DNA of 64,000 bases from Silene conica (GCA_029255685.2 CM055316.2:69703237-69767236), one strand, 5' to 3'; shown: positions 35,391 to 47,545, counted from the stretch's first letter. Translations and numbers: made by a program. The notes: generated by a model not told the origin, from the letters alone.

Positions 35391-35835
35391 CGTGTATAAA
35401 GGCAGAGAAATAAAAGGTGTTGTTGCGGAATTATTATTATTGGTTTGATTTAAATTTTAATGAGATTTTAATGAAGGTTGAAATTTAAAGAAGGGAGGTT
35501 GAAGATGGAATGGAGAAGATAAAAATGGAGGAGAAACTGAGATGGTGAAACGGAATAATATTAAATTCATAAAATTAAATGTTGGATGTTAAATATAAAG
35601 AAAATGAAAAGAGAGAAATTGAGATGGGTGACGGTGGCTACCCTGTCACCGCCCTTGTCGGACTTTTTGCTTATGTGGCTTTAATTATTCCCCCTCTCTT
35701 CTTTTTCCTTTTTCTTCTTTATTTTTCCCCTATTTTTCCTCCACTTTGCGTATACTAAATGTCTAAGTTGTTAGATAATCAATTCTCATACCTATCCACT
35801 ACGGGGGTATAAACGGTTTTAAATACTCCTTCATG
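35391..35835. other. Upstream flank of villin, no gene seen
   Basis: AT-rich DNA with short microsatellite-like runs and a pyrimidine-rich stretch near 35690-35750. It may hold promoter elements of villin, but I see no clear site. Confidence 0.4.
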
Positions 35836-35844
35836 TTTAATTAA

Positions 35845-36547
35845 CGAAATTACTTTTTCACATACAAATTTTACTCTTTCACATACATTGTTTTATTGAC
35901 TTTCCATATGATACTTTTTTAAATCTAGACAAATTAAAGTCTCATAGACCATTCTCCCTAAACACACCCAAAATCAAATCTAATTACACTTCAAACTTAA
36001 TAATGGATTATAATTCTTCAATTAGTGTAATAGTTTAATTGTTTTAACATTTATTTATTAACATATCTTGTTGAAATTATTAGGGTTTGTCAATTAGAGA
36101 AAATATTATGTTAATTTGTTTATCAATTAGGTTGAAGTAAGGAGGGAGAGAATGACAACAATGATGTATACCGCATCCAAAAGCAAATAACTAAAAATTA
36201 AAAGCATTACAAGAATTAGAAAATTAAATAATACAAAGCTGAATACCTAAAAATCAAGTCGTCGAATGCTATTACTACAAGAATTTATGGAAGAGCTAAT
36301 CAATCCACGAAGTCTGTGGAAGTAATCTTTCCGGAATGAACGATTTGATTCAACATACGAGCAGTTAACTAAATTGACATTTGTGTATCAGAGTCGGCGG
36401 TGAATTGAAATTTATCGGAGCAAAGAGCAAGGGTATTGGTGGGGAAGGAAAAATTTCAATTAGTTTAGAAAATGAAAAAAATGATAAGGGTAAAAATGTA
36501 AAAGACGTATGTGAAAAAGTAAAATCCGTATGTGAAAAAGCACGACC
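35845..36547. mobile_element. TIR element A with TTTTTCACATAC arms
   Basis: Inverted arms with two copies of 'TTTTTCACATAC/CTTTCACATAC' lie at about 35850-35890 and 36500-36540. Flanking 9-mers TTTAATTAA (35836-35844) and CTTAATTAA (36548-36556) look like a 9-bp target duplication, as left by Mutator-like elements. A second genomic copy of the target sequence without the insertion lies at 42953-43005. No transposase is seen. Confidence 0.7.
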
Positions 36548-36599
36548 CTTAATTAATATCACTAGTTCTATGCATGTGAAAAAAAATACGGGTTTATAT

Positions 36600-36674
36600 A
36601 ATAGACGAGTGACAGTAACTTGGGGTACGGCGCGCTTCGCGAGCCGTACCCCAAGTTACTGTCACTCGTCTATT
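36600..36674. repeat. Perfect 32-bp inverted repeat with GC-rich loop
   Basis: Left arm 36600-36631 and right arm 36643-36674 are perfectly complementary. The 11-nt loop is GCGCTTCGCGA, which can itself pair. The arms start AATAGACGAG and end near GGGGTACGGC. It lies just right of the repeated 'CACTAGTTCTATGCATGTG' sequence. Palindromes with this GGGGTACG-GCGC core remind me of plant Helitron-associated sequence. Confidence 0.9.
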
Positions 36675-37384
36675 GAAATTAGTATCAGTTCATGTATTTT
36701 GTATTGTTTTTCATTGGTTTTACTTGACTATCTCAACGTCGATAATTAAGAACGTTGTTTATAACATTAAAGAGACACAAGTTTTACCATTAATGAAAAA
36801 TAGAGAAAGGCATAAGAAAGTACTACGTATATAGCAATACTATGACTCTGTTGAAGTTTTTCATTGGGTTAGAAATGAGCTCGTATGTAATATTTGAAGA
36901 TGTTCCCTAATAACTCCTTACAAACTAAATTTATGACAGTTATTTGCAACTGAGCCACAATATGCGGCGACAGACGTGAATAATAGACGGAATGCTATTA
37001 AGACCTTATTGATATATTAATTGAGGAAGAAACTGAAGTCGGTGGTTTAACAAAGCAAGCTCACCCATACCAATGTAGAACTCTACATATTAACTCAATT
37101 CACCTAATTACCTCCTGTAATTGTAACATGTAACCATACTTGGTCAGCTGATGTGATTAATCTCTGAAGTTCAAAGTTATTGTTTTTGCCGCAAGTGATC
37201 TCAATGCTTAACAAATGTATCACATATAAGGCATTCGCTACCTTAAGACAATATTATTTATGGCTTATTTTCAGCTCGTTTCGGTTCAACTCTATTAAGT
37301 TCAGCTTAACTTCATTTAGTTCTGTTCAATTCATATAATTCAGTTCAGTTCAGCTCAACTCAACTTTATTAAGTTCAGTCCACA
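36675..37384. other. Intergenic DNA with TTCAG-rich low complexity at its right end
   Basis: No supported gene. From about 37262 to 37385 the sequence is made of degenerate 'GTTCAGTTCA' and 'TTCAGCTC' words. Similar stretches are at 38283-38455 and, inverted, at 43330-43450. Confidence 0.5.
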
Positions 37385-38229
37385 TTATTACTATTATTAT
37401 TGTTGTTGTTGTTGTTATTTTATATTTATTGATTTTTCTAATTTTTTATTATTGATTATTAATTATTGTTGTTGTTGTTGTTTATTTTTATTTTTATTAT
37501 TATTATTATTATTATTATCGTGTATATATATAATTATTAATTATTAATTATTATTATTATTATTAGAGAAATATGGGAGAGTAGAAAAAAATGTACTTGA
37601 GAAGTAAAATTTGATAACCATAATATTTGTTACCACAATCGAAAGTCATAATCTTGAAAATATAGATATCATTAACACGAAAGGCATCATCTATGTTGCT
37701 TCGTCATTGACTTTCATATCATCTTAATGTGTTTCATTACCGTGGTCACTATAGACACCAATAACACACGCCCTCTTTTTTTCGAACTTTGTCTATGAGT
37801 TTCTTCCATTCTTTATCATCCATGTTTGAATTTGTTTTTCCTTCAGTGCTTTAATGTTGTATAACCGGTATACCAAGTTTACACAAATTCTTATTTGCAA
37901 CAGCACAATCCGTCGTAAGCTTGCAACGGATACCGTTTTCACTCACAAAATACCCACTTTTTCTTTCTCTGCAACACTATTCATGTGGTCCCCTTTCTCC
38001 ATTAACTCATTTTGTATCCATTTTATCTCACAAAAAATCCGTCACAAATGGTGACCCGTCGCAAGCAAGACTTACTACCAAGTTTATCCATCCGAATGCA
38101 ATTATTAATAACTTATTTCATTATTATTTTTTTTAAACCGGAAACTTTTATTAATCAAACAAAAACAACTACTACTATTATTATTATTTTTGCTAAATAA
38201 ACGCGTATTATTATTATTATTACTATTGG

Positions 38230-38278
<49 letters not shown>

Positions 38279-38280
38279 TA
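37385..38280. repeat. TTA/TTG microsatellites around a small palindromic element
   Basis: Runs of TTA and TTG units occupy about 37385-37565 and 38165-38280. Between them, about 37900-38075, lies an element with 'ATCCGTCGTAAGCTTGCAACGGAT' at one end and 'CCGTCGCAAGCAAGACTTAC' at the other. It is related to the hairpin family in the defensin intron. Confidence 0.7.
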
Positions 38281-39360
38281 CTTAGCTCAATTTAATTAAA
38301 CTCCACTCACTTTTATTAATTTCAGCTTCATCTAGTTCAGTTCAGCTAGATTAAATTCACTTCAGTTCAATTCAGTTCAGTTCAGCTCGATTCAGTTCAG
38401 TTTAGCTTCATTTAGTCCAGTCCAATCCAGTCCAGTTCAGCTCAGTTTAACTCTAAAAAATCAAAAAAAATATGGCCTAAGTCATTAATTGGAAGGCCCA
38501 CTGAATTACATTATTATAGGCTAAACCCATAGGTTTTGTAAAATGCTATGTAATCATAGTATACTATACTTTAGTGGGCCGCCAATGATAAAATCTATTA
38601 TCAGTAGGAGCTCTGTTTTTTGTACCTTGTTCCCCTTGAAATCCATACATAACTAAACATGAATTATTTTATAGAAACGATTGTTATTGAGGAATAAGGA
38701 GAAGACGTTTGAAGCCAACAACCAGCAAAAAACCATCTTAAAAATGGCTGGAAGTCGAAATTAAGCAATTACTCACGCTTCATAGTCCCAGCCAATATTA
38801 GGCAACTTATCCCTATTGAGTTGTGACAGGTAACTCCTTAAGAAGAGCCCTCATTGAGACATTTCATCGAATACCTTGATGACATTATTAAATTCGTTGA
38901 GGCATTTCATCGTACACCCTGATGGAATCACCAAATCCATGTCATTTCACAGTTGAGATGAAGATGAAGAGTCTCATTCTTAATTATAACTCATTTGAGT
39001 CTCGAAGTTTAGCTTACGAAAAATATACCGGTTATCTTAATCGCAGTTTAAAAATGGTGAAACCCCATATCAATCAAAAGTTCGGCCGCCATACTATACT
39101 GGTCATCGATCACCGATAAGTAATAAGCGATTCTAAGTTTTTACAAAGGTACGTAAGCTGATCGCCGACGAATTTGTTATTGGCGGATCTAATGGTGTAG
39201 TTAAGATTAAGGTTTAAAAAATTTAGAAAAGGGAGATGGAGGGGTATGATATATCTGAGTTAGGGAAAGTAATCACCATGAAAGGAGGAAGATGATAGCT
39301 TGAGAAGGAAGATGGAGAAGGAAATTGGGTGTGTGGTTTTAGCCAAAAAAAGCAATTTAG
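38281..39360. other. Intergenic DNA with TTCAG-rich and short direct repeats
   Basis: TTCAG-rich low complexity to about 38455. At about 38855-38925 a unit with 'GTTGAGGCATTTCATCG' and 'ACCCTGATG' occurs twice. No supported gene. Confidence 0.45.
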
Positions 39361-39570
39361 TTGATAGCAACCAGTGGTTCTGGGGTTAAACTTTCAAGCT
39401 TGTCAAAAGCAGGAGTTGGGAGGTTTCAGGTTCGAATCACGAGGGTGATGATCACTTGGCCGATGTGGCCCCCGAAAGGAGTGGCTTACATGGTACATAT
39501 GGTAGCGCGGGAATGCATAGGCCCGGAAGATTCAATCCCCTCGTCTTCAAAAATAAAAAAAATCCACGCC
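39361..39570 (+). mobile_element. SINE-like sequence with a Pol III B box
   Basis: GGTTCGAATC at about 39431 fits a tRNA-type B box. An A-box-like segment (AGTGGTTCTGGGGTTAA) lies about 50 bp upstream, and an A-rich tail (AAAATAAAAAAAA) ends the unit. It does not fold as a complete tRNA that I can see. The boundaries are approximate. Confidence 0.5.
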
Positions 39571-39647
39571 TATCCATTAGTTAACATTTGCCTAAACCAA
39601 TGTAAGTGGCAATTCAGTAGATAACAACTTATTTTATTGGGTGTTGA

Positions 39648-40369
39648 TTTTCGCAGTACATATTTTACTCACCGTAGTACACTGTTGACAATTATACCCT
39701 TCGTATTTCTCCTTCATTTTCTCTCTCTAATCCATCTCCCTAGTTAGTTTTATGTACTGCATTAATGGATGTACACATACTATGTACTACGTGAGTACAC
39801 CATTGTTGCGTACTACACAACATCGTGGTGGAAAAGAAATTAAAAACTAGGCAACATACTACTATTGCCGGTATGAAGTATAACATGGAGTAACCACCTA
39901 AAATCCTCACCGACGAACCGAACAACCACCGACAGGCCATCGAACAACCCCTCTCTCCCGCACCTATCCCTCACACGGCCAACCCTCCCACCACTGCCCA
40001 CTATTCCAACACCGACGGGCTGCCGGTCTACCGTCAAACTACTCCGACGACTGACATAAACCCCACCAACAAACCCGCCATACCAGATTTATTAGCCTTT
40101 GATTAATTTAGACAAAACCCTAATTAAAGAATGAACAAATTATAAGAAAGGGTTATTAATTATTGATATAGGATTAACGAATTGAATACAAGTTCGTCAT
40201 TTGATTAATCATTTATAATGGAAAAATGTGAAGGAGGTCGAAGAAGTTTAGGGTTTCACCGATAGAGAAAAGTTGAAAAAATTGGGTTTGATGTATTTTA
40301 GTGAAGGGTAGACAAATGAAAATTTTGACGTAAAAAGTACTGTAATGAATAAAAATTGTACTGCGAAAA
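39648..40369. mobile_element. Inverted-repeat element with TTTTCGCAGTAC ends
   Basis: TTTTCGCAGTACATATTTTA at the left is mirrored at the right end as GTACTGCGAAAA, with about 30 bp of matching arm. The inside has a GC-rich, C-rich stretch (39905-40040) that could be a captured gene piece. No convincing target duplication was found, so the class is open. Confidence 0.5.
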
Positions 40370-40914
40370 TAAATTACGTTTTTTTTATTATTTATTATGA
40401 TTGGATCAATGCGAAGAATACTATAAATTTTATTTATAAGACGTCCATCTATGTATTTTTGGACTACATTTTTTTTTCTTATTTAATTTAAGACGAAAGT
40501 ATCTATGTTAAATTTAAGACTGACCAAATAATGACCTATTTGCATAGATATTTTGTTCGTCCCTAAACCTTTTTATTTTTGTCTTATTCGTACAAGTGGA
40601 TATTACTTGACTCGTCTTAACTTAAGGCGGATATATTCGTCTCAAGAGAGACTTATTGATTTACGTGTATCCATGTGTTAACCTTTGCCTAAAGCAGATG
40701 TAGGTAACAATTTAGTTGATAACAATAACATAATTGGCTAAGTGGCTCAAGATGGTATTTTGCGAAAAGTAATAGATAATTATTAATCACGATGGAGTAT
40801 ATTTTGGACAAATATTAAAGAGTCCCGATTCACAATAATAACATTAAAATTACAGAACAATTTAAAAAGGGTAAATTTTGTACGGTCAAAATATTTTCAA
40901 TGTTTTATAAAATG
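40370..40914. other. AT-rich intergenic DNA
   Basis: No gene or clear element. A stretch near 40672-40730 resembles 39580-39625 (both with 'GTTAAC.TTTGCCTAAA' and 'TTAGTTGATAACAA'), so an old repeat is present. Confidence 0.4.
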
Positions 40915-41510
40915 GATATATCTATCTTAAAATAAATTTGTTAAATAATATCTTATTTGCATAATAAATGGGAAATGTGACAAACATTTTGCTAATCTCA
41001 ATATATAAATTCGGTTTTTGTCGTACGTATAATATAATAAGGTTTAAATGACTATGCTTATTTTGTGTAGAAGTATGAAGTCAATTAATAATATATGTAA
41101 TGGATGTAAATACAAATGACCAAAATTCATTGTTTTTTATTGTTAGCTAGAAGACAAAAGAAGAGTTACTATTCATTACTTATGTTACCCACTTTTTAGA
41201 AAGGAACCGATATATCTATCTTAAAAATAAAATTGTTAAATAATATCTTATTTGCATAATGAATGGGAAATGTGACAAACATTTTGCTAATCTCAATATA
41301 TAAATTCGGTTTTTGTCGTACGTATAATATAATAAGGTTTAAATGACTATGCTTATTTTGTGTAGAAATATGAAGTCGATTAATAATATATGTAAAGGGT
41401 GTAAATACAAATGACCAAAATTTATTGTTTTTTATTATTAGCTAGAAGACAAAAGAAGAGTTACTATTCATTATGAATAGTAACTTATGTTACCCACTTT
41501 TTAGTAAGGA
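40915..41510. repeat. 294-bp tandem duplication, two copies
   Basis: The block starting GATATATCTATCTT at 40915 recurs from 41209 with a few substitutions and a short insertion (ATGAATAGTA) near the end. It ends just before the TIR element at 41524, so the element may have inserted at its edge. Confidence 0.9.
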
Positions 41511-41523
41511 GTATAGATAGTTA

Positions 41524-42460
41524 GGATAAATTACAAACAACTACCACATATTTACGTATTTTTACAAATTACCATCACGTATTTGCTTTTTTACATATAA
41601 CCCCCAGACTTTTATGTAAAGTTCTCGATCACCACCGTATTTTAATCCTGAACACTTTTTTTCTTATTTTTTATCTTATTAAGTTACTTTTTATTTAAAA
41701 TACTCATATTACTCTCACTAATTACACAACCTACCCAAACTAACTACATACAACTCATATTCTTGTTTTCCCAACTTTTCCAAATCTTACATTCAAACTC
41801 TAAATTCCACCCAAATCATATTCATGGCTCACTTGCAGTAGTTTTATTTTTAGAATCCCAAATAGAATTTGGGATACTCAAATTACAATAACAATTTTGT
41901 TAATTAATGTGAAATTAGAGAAAGACAATAGTTGTATAATAGAAAGGGTGGTAGGAGAGAGCAGAAGGGGAATGAGCTATGCAAGCTAATGCCCACAATA
42001 TAATATTTATGTAAGACTATCTGGGTAGAGCATACGTAGCAGAAAATAGGGATGAGATGGTGTTACAAGAAGAAAACTTTCTGTTGAAATGCAGCCTGCA
42101 TCGAATAAGCCTGCATCTACATAGAAATCGATTATTAAATTCCAAAAGTTTGGAAAATAATTTGGGAAAATTTGGTAATTTAGGGTTGAAGTGTAGTTTG
42201 ATTTGGGGAATTAGAGAAACATGAATATGGGTGTGTTTGTATTTAGTTTGGGTAAGGTTGTGTAATTAGGGAGGGTAATATGGGTATTTTACATAAATAT
42301 TAACTTAACAAGACGGAAAATAAGAAAATGTTCGAGATTAAAATACAGTGGTGATTGGGGAGTATACGTAAAAATCCGGGGGTTAATTGTAAAAAAAACA
42401 AATACATGGTGGTAATTTGTAAAAATACGCAAATACGTGGTGGTTATTTGTAATTTATCC
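41524..42460. mobile_element. Foldback Mutator-like element with arms of about 250 bp
   Basis: Ends are GGATAAATTACAAACAACTA at the left and the inverted GGATAAATTACAAATAACCA at the right. Matching arms extend about 250 bp inwards. Flanking 9-mers AGATAGTTA and TTATAGTTA agree at 7 of 9 positions. Long arms plus a 9-bp duplication suggest a Mutator-like element. No transposase is present in the 937 bp. Confidence 0.8.
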
Positions 42461-43990
42461 TTATAGTTATATTGATATAAAATGTAGGAAAAAAATCGTT
42501 TCATTAATCAAAAGTCTCAGGGTAGTTACAACATATGTCAAGAATGACAGGACACAAAACGATTAAAATCAAATAAACTACATTCTCAATCAATAGAAAA
42601 TTTCTAAACTTGATGGGCTCATGAAACGTTTCTGCACATCCTCTAACATATCGCCTTCTACGGCTCACAAGAAGGTCTCCAAATTTTCTAAAACATTGAC
42701 AAGCAAGAATAAGTTCATTTGACCAAAAAGTTTGTAACGAGCAATCTAACAGCAGTCTTATCTCCATAGGATTAACAATGAATGCGCCGATCTTCCACTT
42801 AATTCTTGAACCTCTCAAGTATTAGAGGGTAGAATTTCACCTCACGATGAGGACAGACTCACCAAAAGATGAGAACAAAGCTCACCAAAATGTGAGAACA
42901 AAACTCACACAAAGGTGAGAACAATTCTCCAATAAAAGAGAAGCAACAAGTTTAATTAATATCACTAGTTCTATGCATGTGAACAAAAATACGGGTTTAT
43001 ATAATTTTAGTATTATAATTATATTGATATAAAATGTAAAGAAATTTATACGTTTAACCTAGACGTAAATAATAATACTGTATTAGCTTAACTTTATAAA
43101 AAGACATAAATTTTTATTTGAGGACATTATCTGTTTAAGTGTAAGACGGGTCAAATATCTATATATGTATGAATAAGACAAATGGAAAAGAAAAATATTT
43201 GTCCTATTTACTCATATGGTTGATATTGACTTTTTTTAAACTTCAAAAGGATAATAACCAATAAAAATATATATAAGTTTGCAAATTATACTTACCGTTC
43301 AAGGAATTGGACTAAAACATACAGTTTAGAAACTTGTAGTAGGGCTTTATTCTTTTGGACTGAAACTTAACTGAACTAAACTTATAGGATCTGAACTGAA
43401 CTGATAGGAACTGAACTTAACTAAACTTATATGAACTGAACTGAATTTAAATTTAAATTTTAACTATCTCAATTTGCATATTATTGATTTTGAGGAGGCT
43501 ATTAAAAAGAGAAAATTACATATTTGGATCGGATTTAAATGTGAAAAATAAAAACATATTTTTACTTTTAGTCGGCTTACAAAGTATCTGTTTAACTTTC
43601 TTAAAAAAGCCTATTAGATATGTAACCGCGATCTTGAAGTGCTTTGTTTATCAATTTAACGATGTAGCCATTTTTAGCTTAATTTATGATGTACATCATA
43701 AATATAGCAAAATAACAAATTTGTAAAAAAACATAAACAAACATTTATAGTTCTAAAATTAGCCACATTAAATTGTTGATTACAAAATATTCAAGAATAA
43801 TATTAACATGTATTAAAATATATGACCATCAAATTCAAATTAAAATTTATATCTACATTACTATGATCATGAAAAATAATGTAAAAGGAATAAAACATTT
43901 ACAAATGTTTTGCTAATAGCTTATTCAAGATAAAAAAAAAAATATTATTTATATATAAGTTAAAGATGGACGTCAACAAAAGATAAATAC
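42461..43990. other. Intergenic repeat remnants
   Basis: At about 42846-42930 a short unit 'CTCACCAAAA.GTGAGAACAAA' is repeated about four times. At 42953-43005 lies the second copy of the 'TTTAATTAATATCACTAGTTC' sequence seen at 36548. At 43330-43450 is inverted TTCAG-rich DNA. A 104-codon minus frame at 42504-42818 shows no family I know and is left uncalled. Confidence 0.45.
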
Positions 43991-44036
43991 CCGGGTCAAA
44001 TAGAAAAAGTCCGCGAATCCGCAGGTACAAAACTAG
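43991..44036 (+). mobile_element. Helitron-like 3' end
   Basis: A degenerate hairpin (TCCGCGAATCCGCAGG) is followed about 8 bp later by CTAG and then T, as at plant Helitron 3' ends. The matching 5' TC end was not identified. Confidence 0.4.
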
Positions 44037-44229
44037 TTTTTTATTTAATTGCTGAAAAAATGAATATTATGTTATAAGTTCATAGTTGTAAAACCGAGCC
44101 GTGCATTTTTTTTACACGGGAGTAAAGCTAATAGTACAAACAATAATGTACAAAAAACTAAATTTTTATTTTTCCCTAAATTTAAAATATTTTCTTTGCT
44201 TATAAATATATATACTTAAAAGAAGAACT

Positions 44230-45275
44230 TTTCGAGCAATTTTATTGGCTATTGTTTTAGAGTAATTTCATTGACTATTACTTTTGTTAAATAAATTAAG
44301 TATATAAATAAGGGAAATTTAACAAATATAATCTCAACTATTACACTTTTTCTCAAAACAATCTCAATTATCAATATTCCCGCAATAATCCCAACTTTCA
44401 TACAACCCTTCTGAAAATAGTTTAGTCTGACTGGTAACTCTTAAGAAAGGTTATGATTATTGCGGAAATATTAATAGTTGAGATCATTTTGAGAAGAAGA
44501 GTGATAGTTGAGATTATTTTGAGAAGAGTGATATGAAAGTTGGGATTATTGCGGGAATATTGATAGTTGAGATTATTTTGAGAAGATGTGTAATAGTTGG
44601 GATTATATTTGTTAAATTTTCCTATAAATAAAAATATAATAAAATAGTAATAAAATATCAGTTGGATAATTATTGTTTTTAGAGCGATTACATTAGATAT
44701 TACTTTTGGTTGAATAAATTAATTATATAAATAAAAAGATAATTAAATAGTAATAAAATATCAGTTGGATAATTATTGAATTAGTTAACAAAATAATTGA
44801 TTTCATTGGCTATTATTTTAGAGCAATTTCATTAGCTACTACGTTGGTTAAATAAATTAAGTATATAAATAAAAATATAATTAAATAATAATAAATTATC
44901 AGTTGGATAATTATTGTTTTTAGAACGATTACATTAGCTATTACTTTGTTTTAATAAATTAAGTATATAAATAAAAAGGTAATTAAATAGTAATAAAATA
45001 TTAGTTGGATAATAATTGAATTAGTTAATAAAATAATTGATTTTTTTAGCTATTGTTTTAGAGCAATTTCATTGGCTATTACTTTGGTTAAATAAATTAA
45101 GTATATAAATAAAAAGATAATTAAATAGTAATAAAATACAGTTGGATAATTATTGTTTTTAGAGCGATTACTTTGGCAATTACTTTGGTTAAATAAATTA
45201 AGTATATTAGTAAAAAGATAATTAAATAGTAATAAAATATCATAATTATTGAATTAGTTAATAAAATAATTGATT
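44230..45275. repeat. AT-rich dimeric satellite-like array
   Basis: Units share 'AAATAAATTAAGTATATAAA' and 'ATAATTAAATAGTAATAAAA'. Two forms alternate, one with 'AATTGATTT...GAGCAATTTCATTGG' and one with 'TTTTTAGAGCGATTACAT'. Spacing alternates at about 100 and 130-140 bp. A 311-bp MITE interrupts the first unit. Confidence 0.8.
44312..44622. mobile_element. 311-bp Mutator-like MITE with perfect 9-bp duplication
   Basis: Ends GGGAAATTTAACAAATATAA and, inverted, GGAAAATTTAACAAATATAA. The target duplication TATAAATAA is exact at 44303-44311 and 44623-44631. The interior repeats 'ATAGTTGAGATTATTTTGAG'. No coding capacity. Confidence 0.9.
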
Positions 45276-45424
45276 GTAAAATTAAGAGTTTTAACTACCG
45301 TAAAGTTATGATATAATTTGTTGTTTCCCTTCTCTTAATTATTTAATTAAAATAAAAACATAAATAGATGTATTGATTAATATATTAAGTACTTAAGTTT
45401 ACGAGGTATAATTAAAAAAAAGAG

Positions 45425-46214
45425 CTACAGTATACAAACACATAAGAATATGAGTTAATGTAAAAAGAATACAATTTTAAGAGAATAACGAACTAAAAAA
45501 TACGAGCACAAAACAATGCGAGTTATTAACCTACGAATACGAGTTAATATAAAAAGAATACGAGCTATTAAACTACTGATACGAGTTAACGTAAAACAAT
45601 ATGATTTATTAAGATAAGACGAGCTTTAAAATACTGGCACAAATGAATACGAGCTAATGAAAAAACAATACGAGCTATTAACATATGACAAGCTTCAAAT
45701 TATGTGCACAAATGAATACGAATACGAGATTAAAAGATCACGGACTTAAATATACAAGCACATAAGAATACAACCTATTAAGATGAGAATACGAGCTATA
45801 TAAACAGAATATGAAAACACGAACTAATTGAAACGCTTCTCGAGCTAAAAAAATAGAACCAGACTTGAAATATGTCAAATTTCATGATATAATTGGCACT
45901 TAAGATTACGAGGTATATATAATTAAAAGAATACGAGCTACAAAATACGAATATATAAGAAATACGAGCTAATGTAAAAGGAATAAGAACTTAGAAGAAT
46001 CAAGAACTAAAAAATACAGGCAAATAAGAAGGCAAGCTATTAACGTAAGTATGCGAGCTAATAGAGATATTAAGCTAAGAATACGAGCTAATGTAAAAAA
46101 TACGAGCTATTAAGATAAGAATACGGGCTAATGTAAAAAAAACATACGAGCATATTAGAGGATCAAGAACGTACAAATACGAGCATATAAGAATACGAGT
46201 TAATATAAAAAGAA
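45425..46214. repeat. Degenerate 'AATACGAGCTA' array, left part
   Basis: Dozens of short units such as AATACGAGCTAATGTAAAAA and AATACGAGCTATTAAGATAAG. The array continues at 47325-47545 after the TIR element. Leu/Ile-rich frames across it are repeat by-products. Confidence 0.85.
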
Positions 46215-47324
46215 GGGTTTTTCCCATTGATGCCCCTGTGGTTTTCACTTTTCCCACTTGTACCAATGCGTATAACACTTTACTAGTCGTACCCCTAAAG
46301 TTAATTAGTTAAACCCATCAGTAGCCAAACATGTTTATGCGGTCTGTTTTAGGCGTTAAGTGTCACGTTGGCACTCTATTTGCCAAATAAGCACCTGACT
46401 TGGCAAAGGATTTTCCCATTGATGCCCCTGTGGTTTTCAGTTTTCCCATTTGTACCCCTGTGTAAAAAATAATTAAAAGGAATGAAAAAATTGTTGGAAT
46501 TGAAATTACATAAGTTGGATATCCGATTTAAAGTTCAAATTTTCCGATGTTTAATCCAAGGCATTACAAATATATCTTATTGTTAATAAACGAAAATTTA
46601 CCGAAACATTCAATTGTTAAATTTACTTAAATAGTAAAAGTGTCAGAAATATTTTGATTAAAAAATTAAAAATTTACCCAACCTCAAATTAAGTATAAAA
46701 GATTATAAATACAAAATTTATCGAAACGGAAAAAATATGGGAAAAATTTATGATAGATAAAAAAAAGGGGATTGGGAATCTAAAATTTAGTTGGTGCTTC
46801 AATGATGAAATAGGTAAGTGACGCCGCAGGATCAATATGAGCATTGACAAGTAATGACACTCGTCTTGGTCCACTTAATATAAAGTAAGTTGTGAATGTT
46901 AGATAATATTTTTTTTTGAATAAAATAAAAGGTAATATATAAAGATATTATCTCATGTGATATAAAAAGAGATATAATAAACGATATATTACAATTTTTT
47001 ATTAATTTAAAGGGGTTTGATAAGAAATACGGTTTTAAAGATATCAGCTCAACATCGAAACCAAAAATGCAAAAATGCAGGGATACAAGTGGGAAAAGAA
47101 GAAATGACAAGGGCATCAATGGGAAAAACCCTTTGCCATGTCAAGTGCTTATTTGGCAAATAGAGTGCCAACATGGCACTTAACGTCTAAAATAGACGAC
47201 ATAAACATGTTTGGCTACTGATGGGATTAACTAATTAAATTTAGGGGTACGACTAGTAAGGTGCTATACGCAGGGGCACAAGTGGGAAAAGTGAATACCA
47301 TAGGGGCATCAATAGGAAAAAACC
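46215..47324. mobile_element. 1110-bp foldback element with perfect 9-bp duplication
   Basis: Exact target duplication TAAAAAGAA at 46206-46214 and 47325-47333. Arms of nearly 200 bp start GGGTTTTTCCCATTGATGCC and, at the other end, inverted GGTTTTTTCCTATTGATGCC. Each arm carries a second inner copy of the same terminal motif (about 46408 and 47130). Mutator-like by duplication length. No transposase. Confidence 0.9.
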
Positions 47325-47545
47325 TAAAAAGAATATGAGCTAATGTAATAAAAATACGGGTTAATAAGATAAGAATATGAGCTATTAAGATAAAAATACG
47401 AGCTAAAGTAAAAAAGTATACAAGCTAATAAGATAAGAATACGAGCTATTAAGATAGGAATATGAGCTAAAGTAAAAAGAATATGATCTAATGTAAAAAA
47501 AATACGAGTTAATGTTAAAAGAATACGAGTTTCAACTATCTTCAT
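47325..47545. repeat. Degenerate 'AATACGAGCTA' array, right part
   Basis: Direct continuation of the array at 45425-46214, split by the foldback element. Confidence 0.85.

Noticed and set aside
39431-39440. B-box sequence as a tRNA gene
   Set aside because: No cloverleaf or acceptor stem could be traced. The A-rich tail favours a SINE.
42504-42818. 104-residue minus-strand frame
   Set aside because: No known motif, lies in repeat DNA and lacks any gene context.
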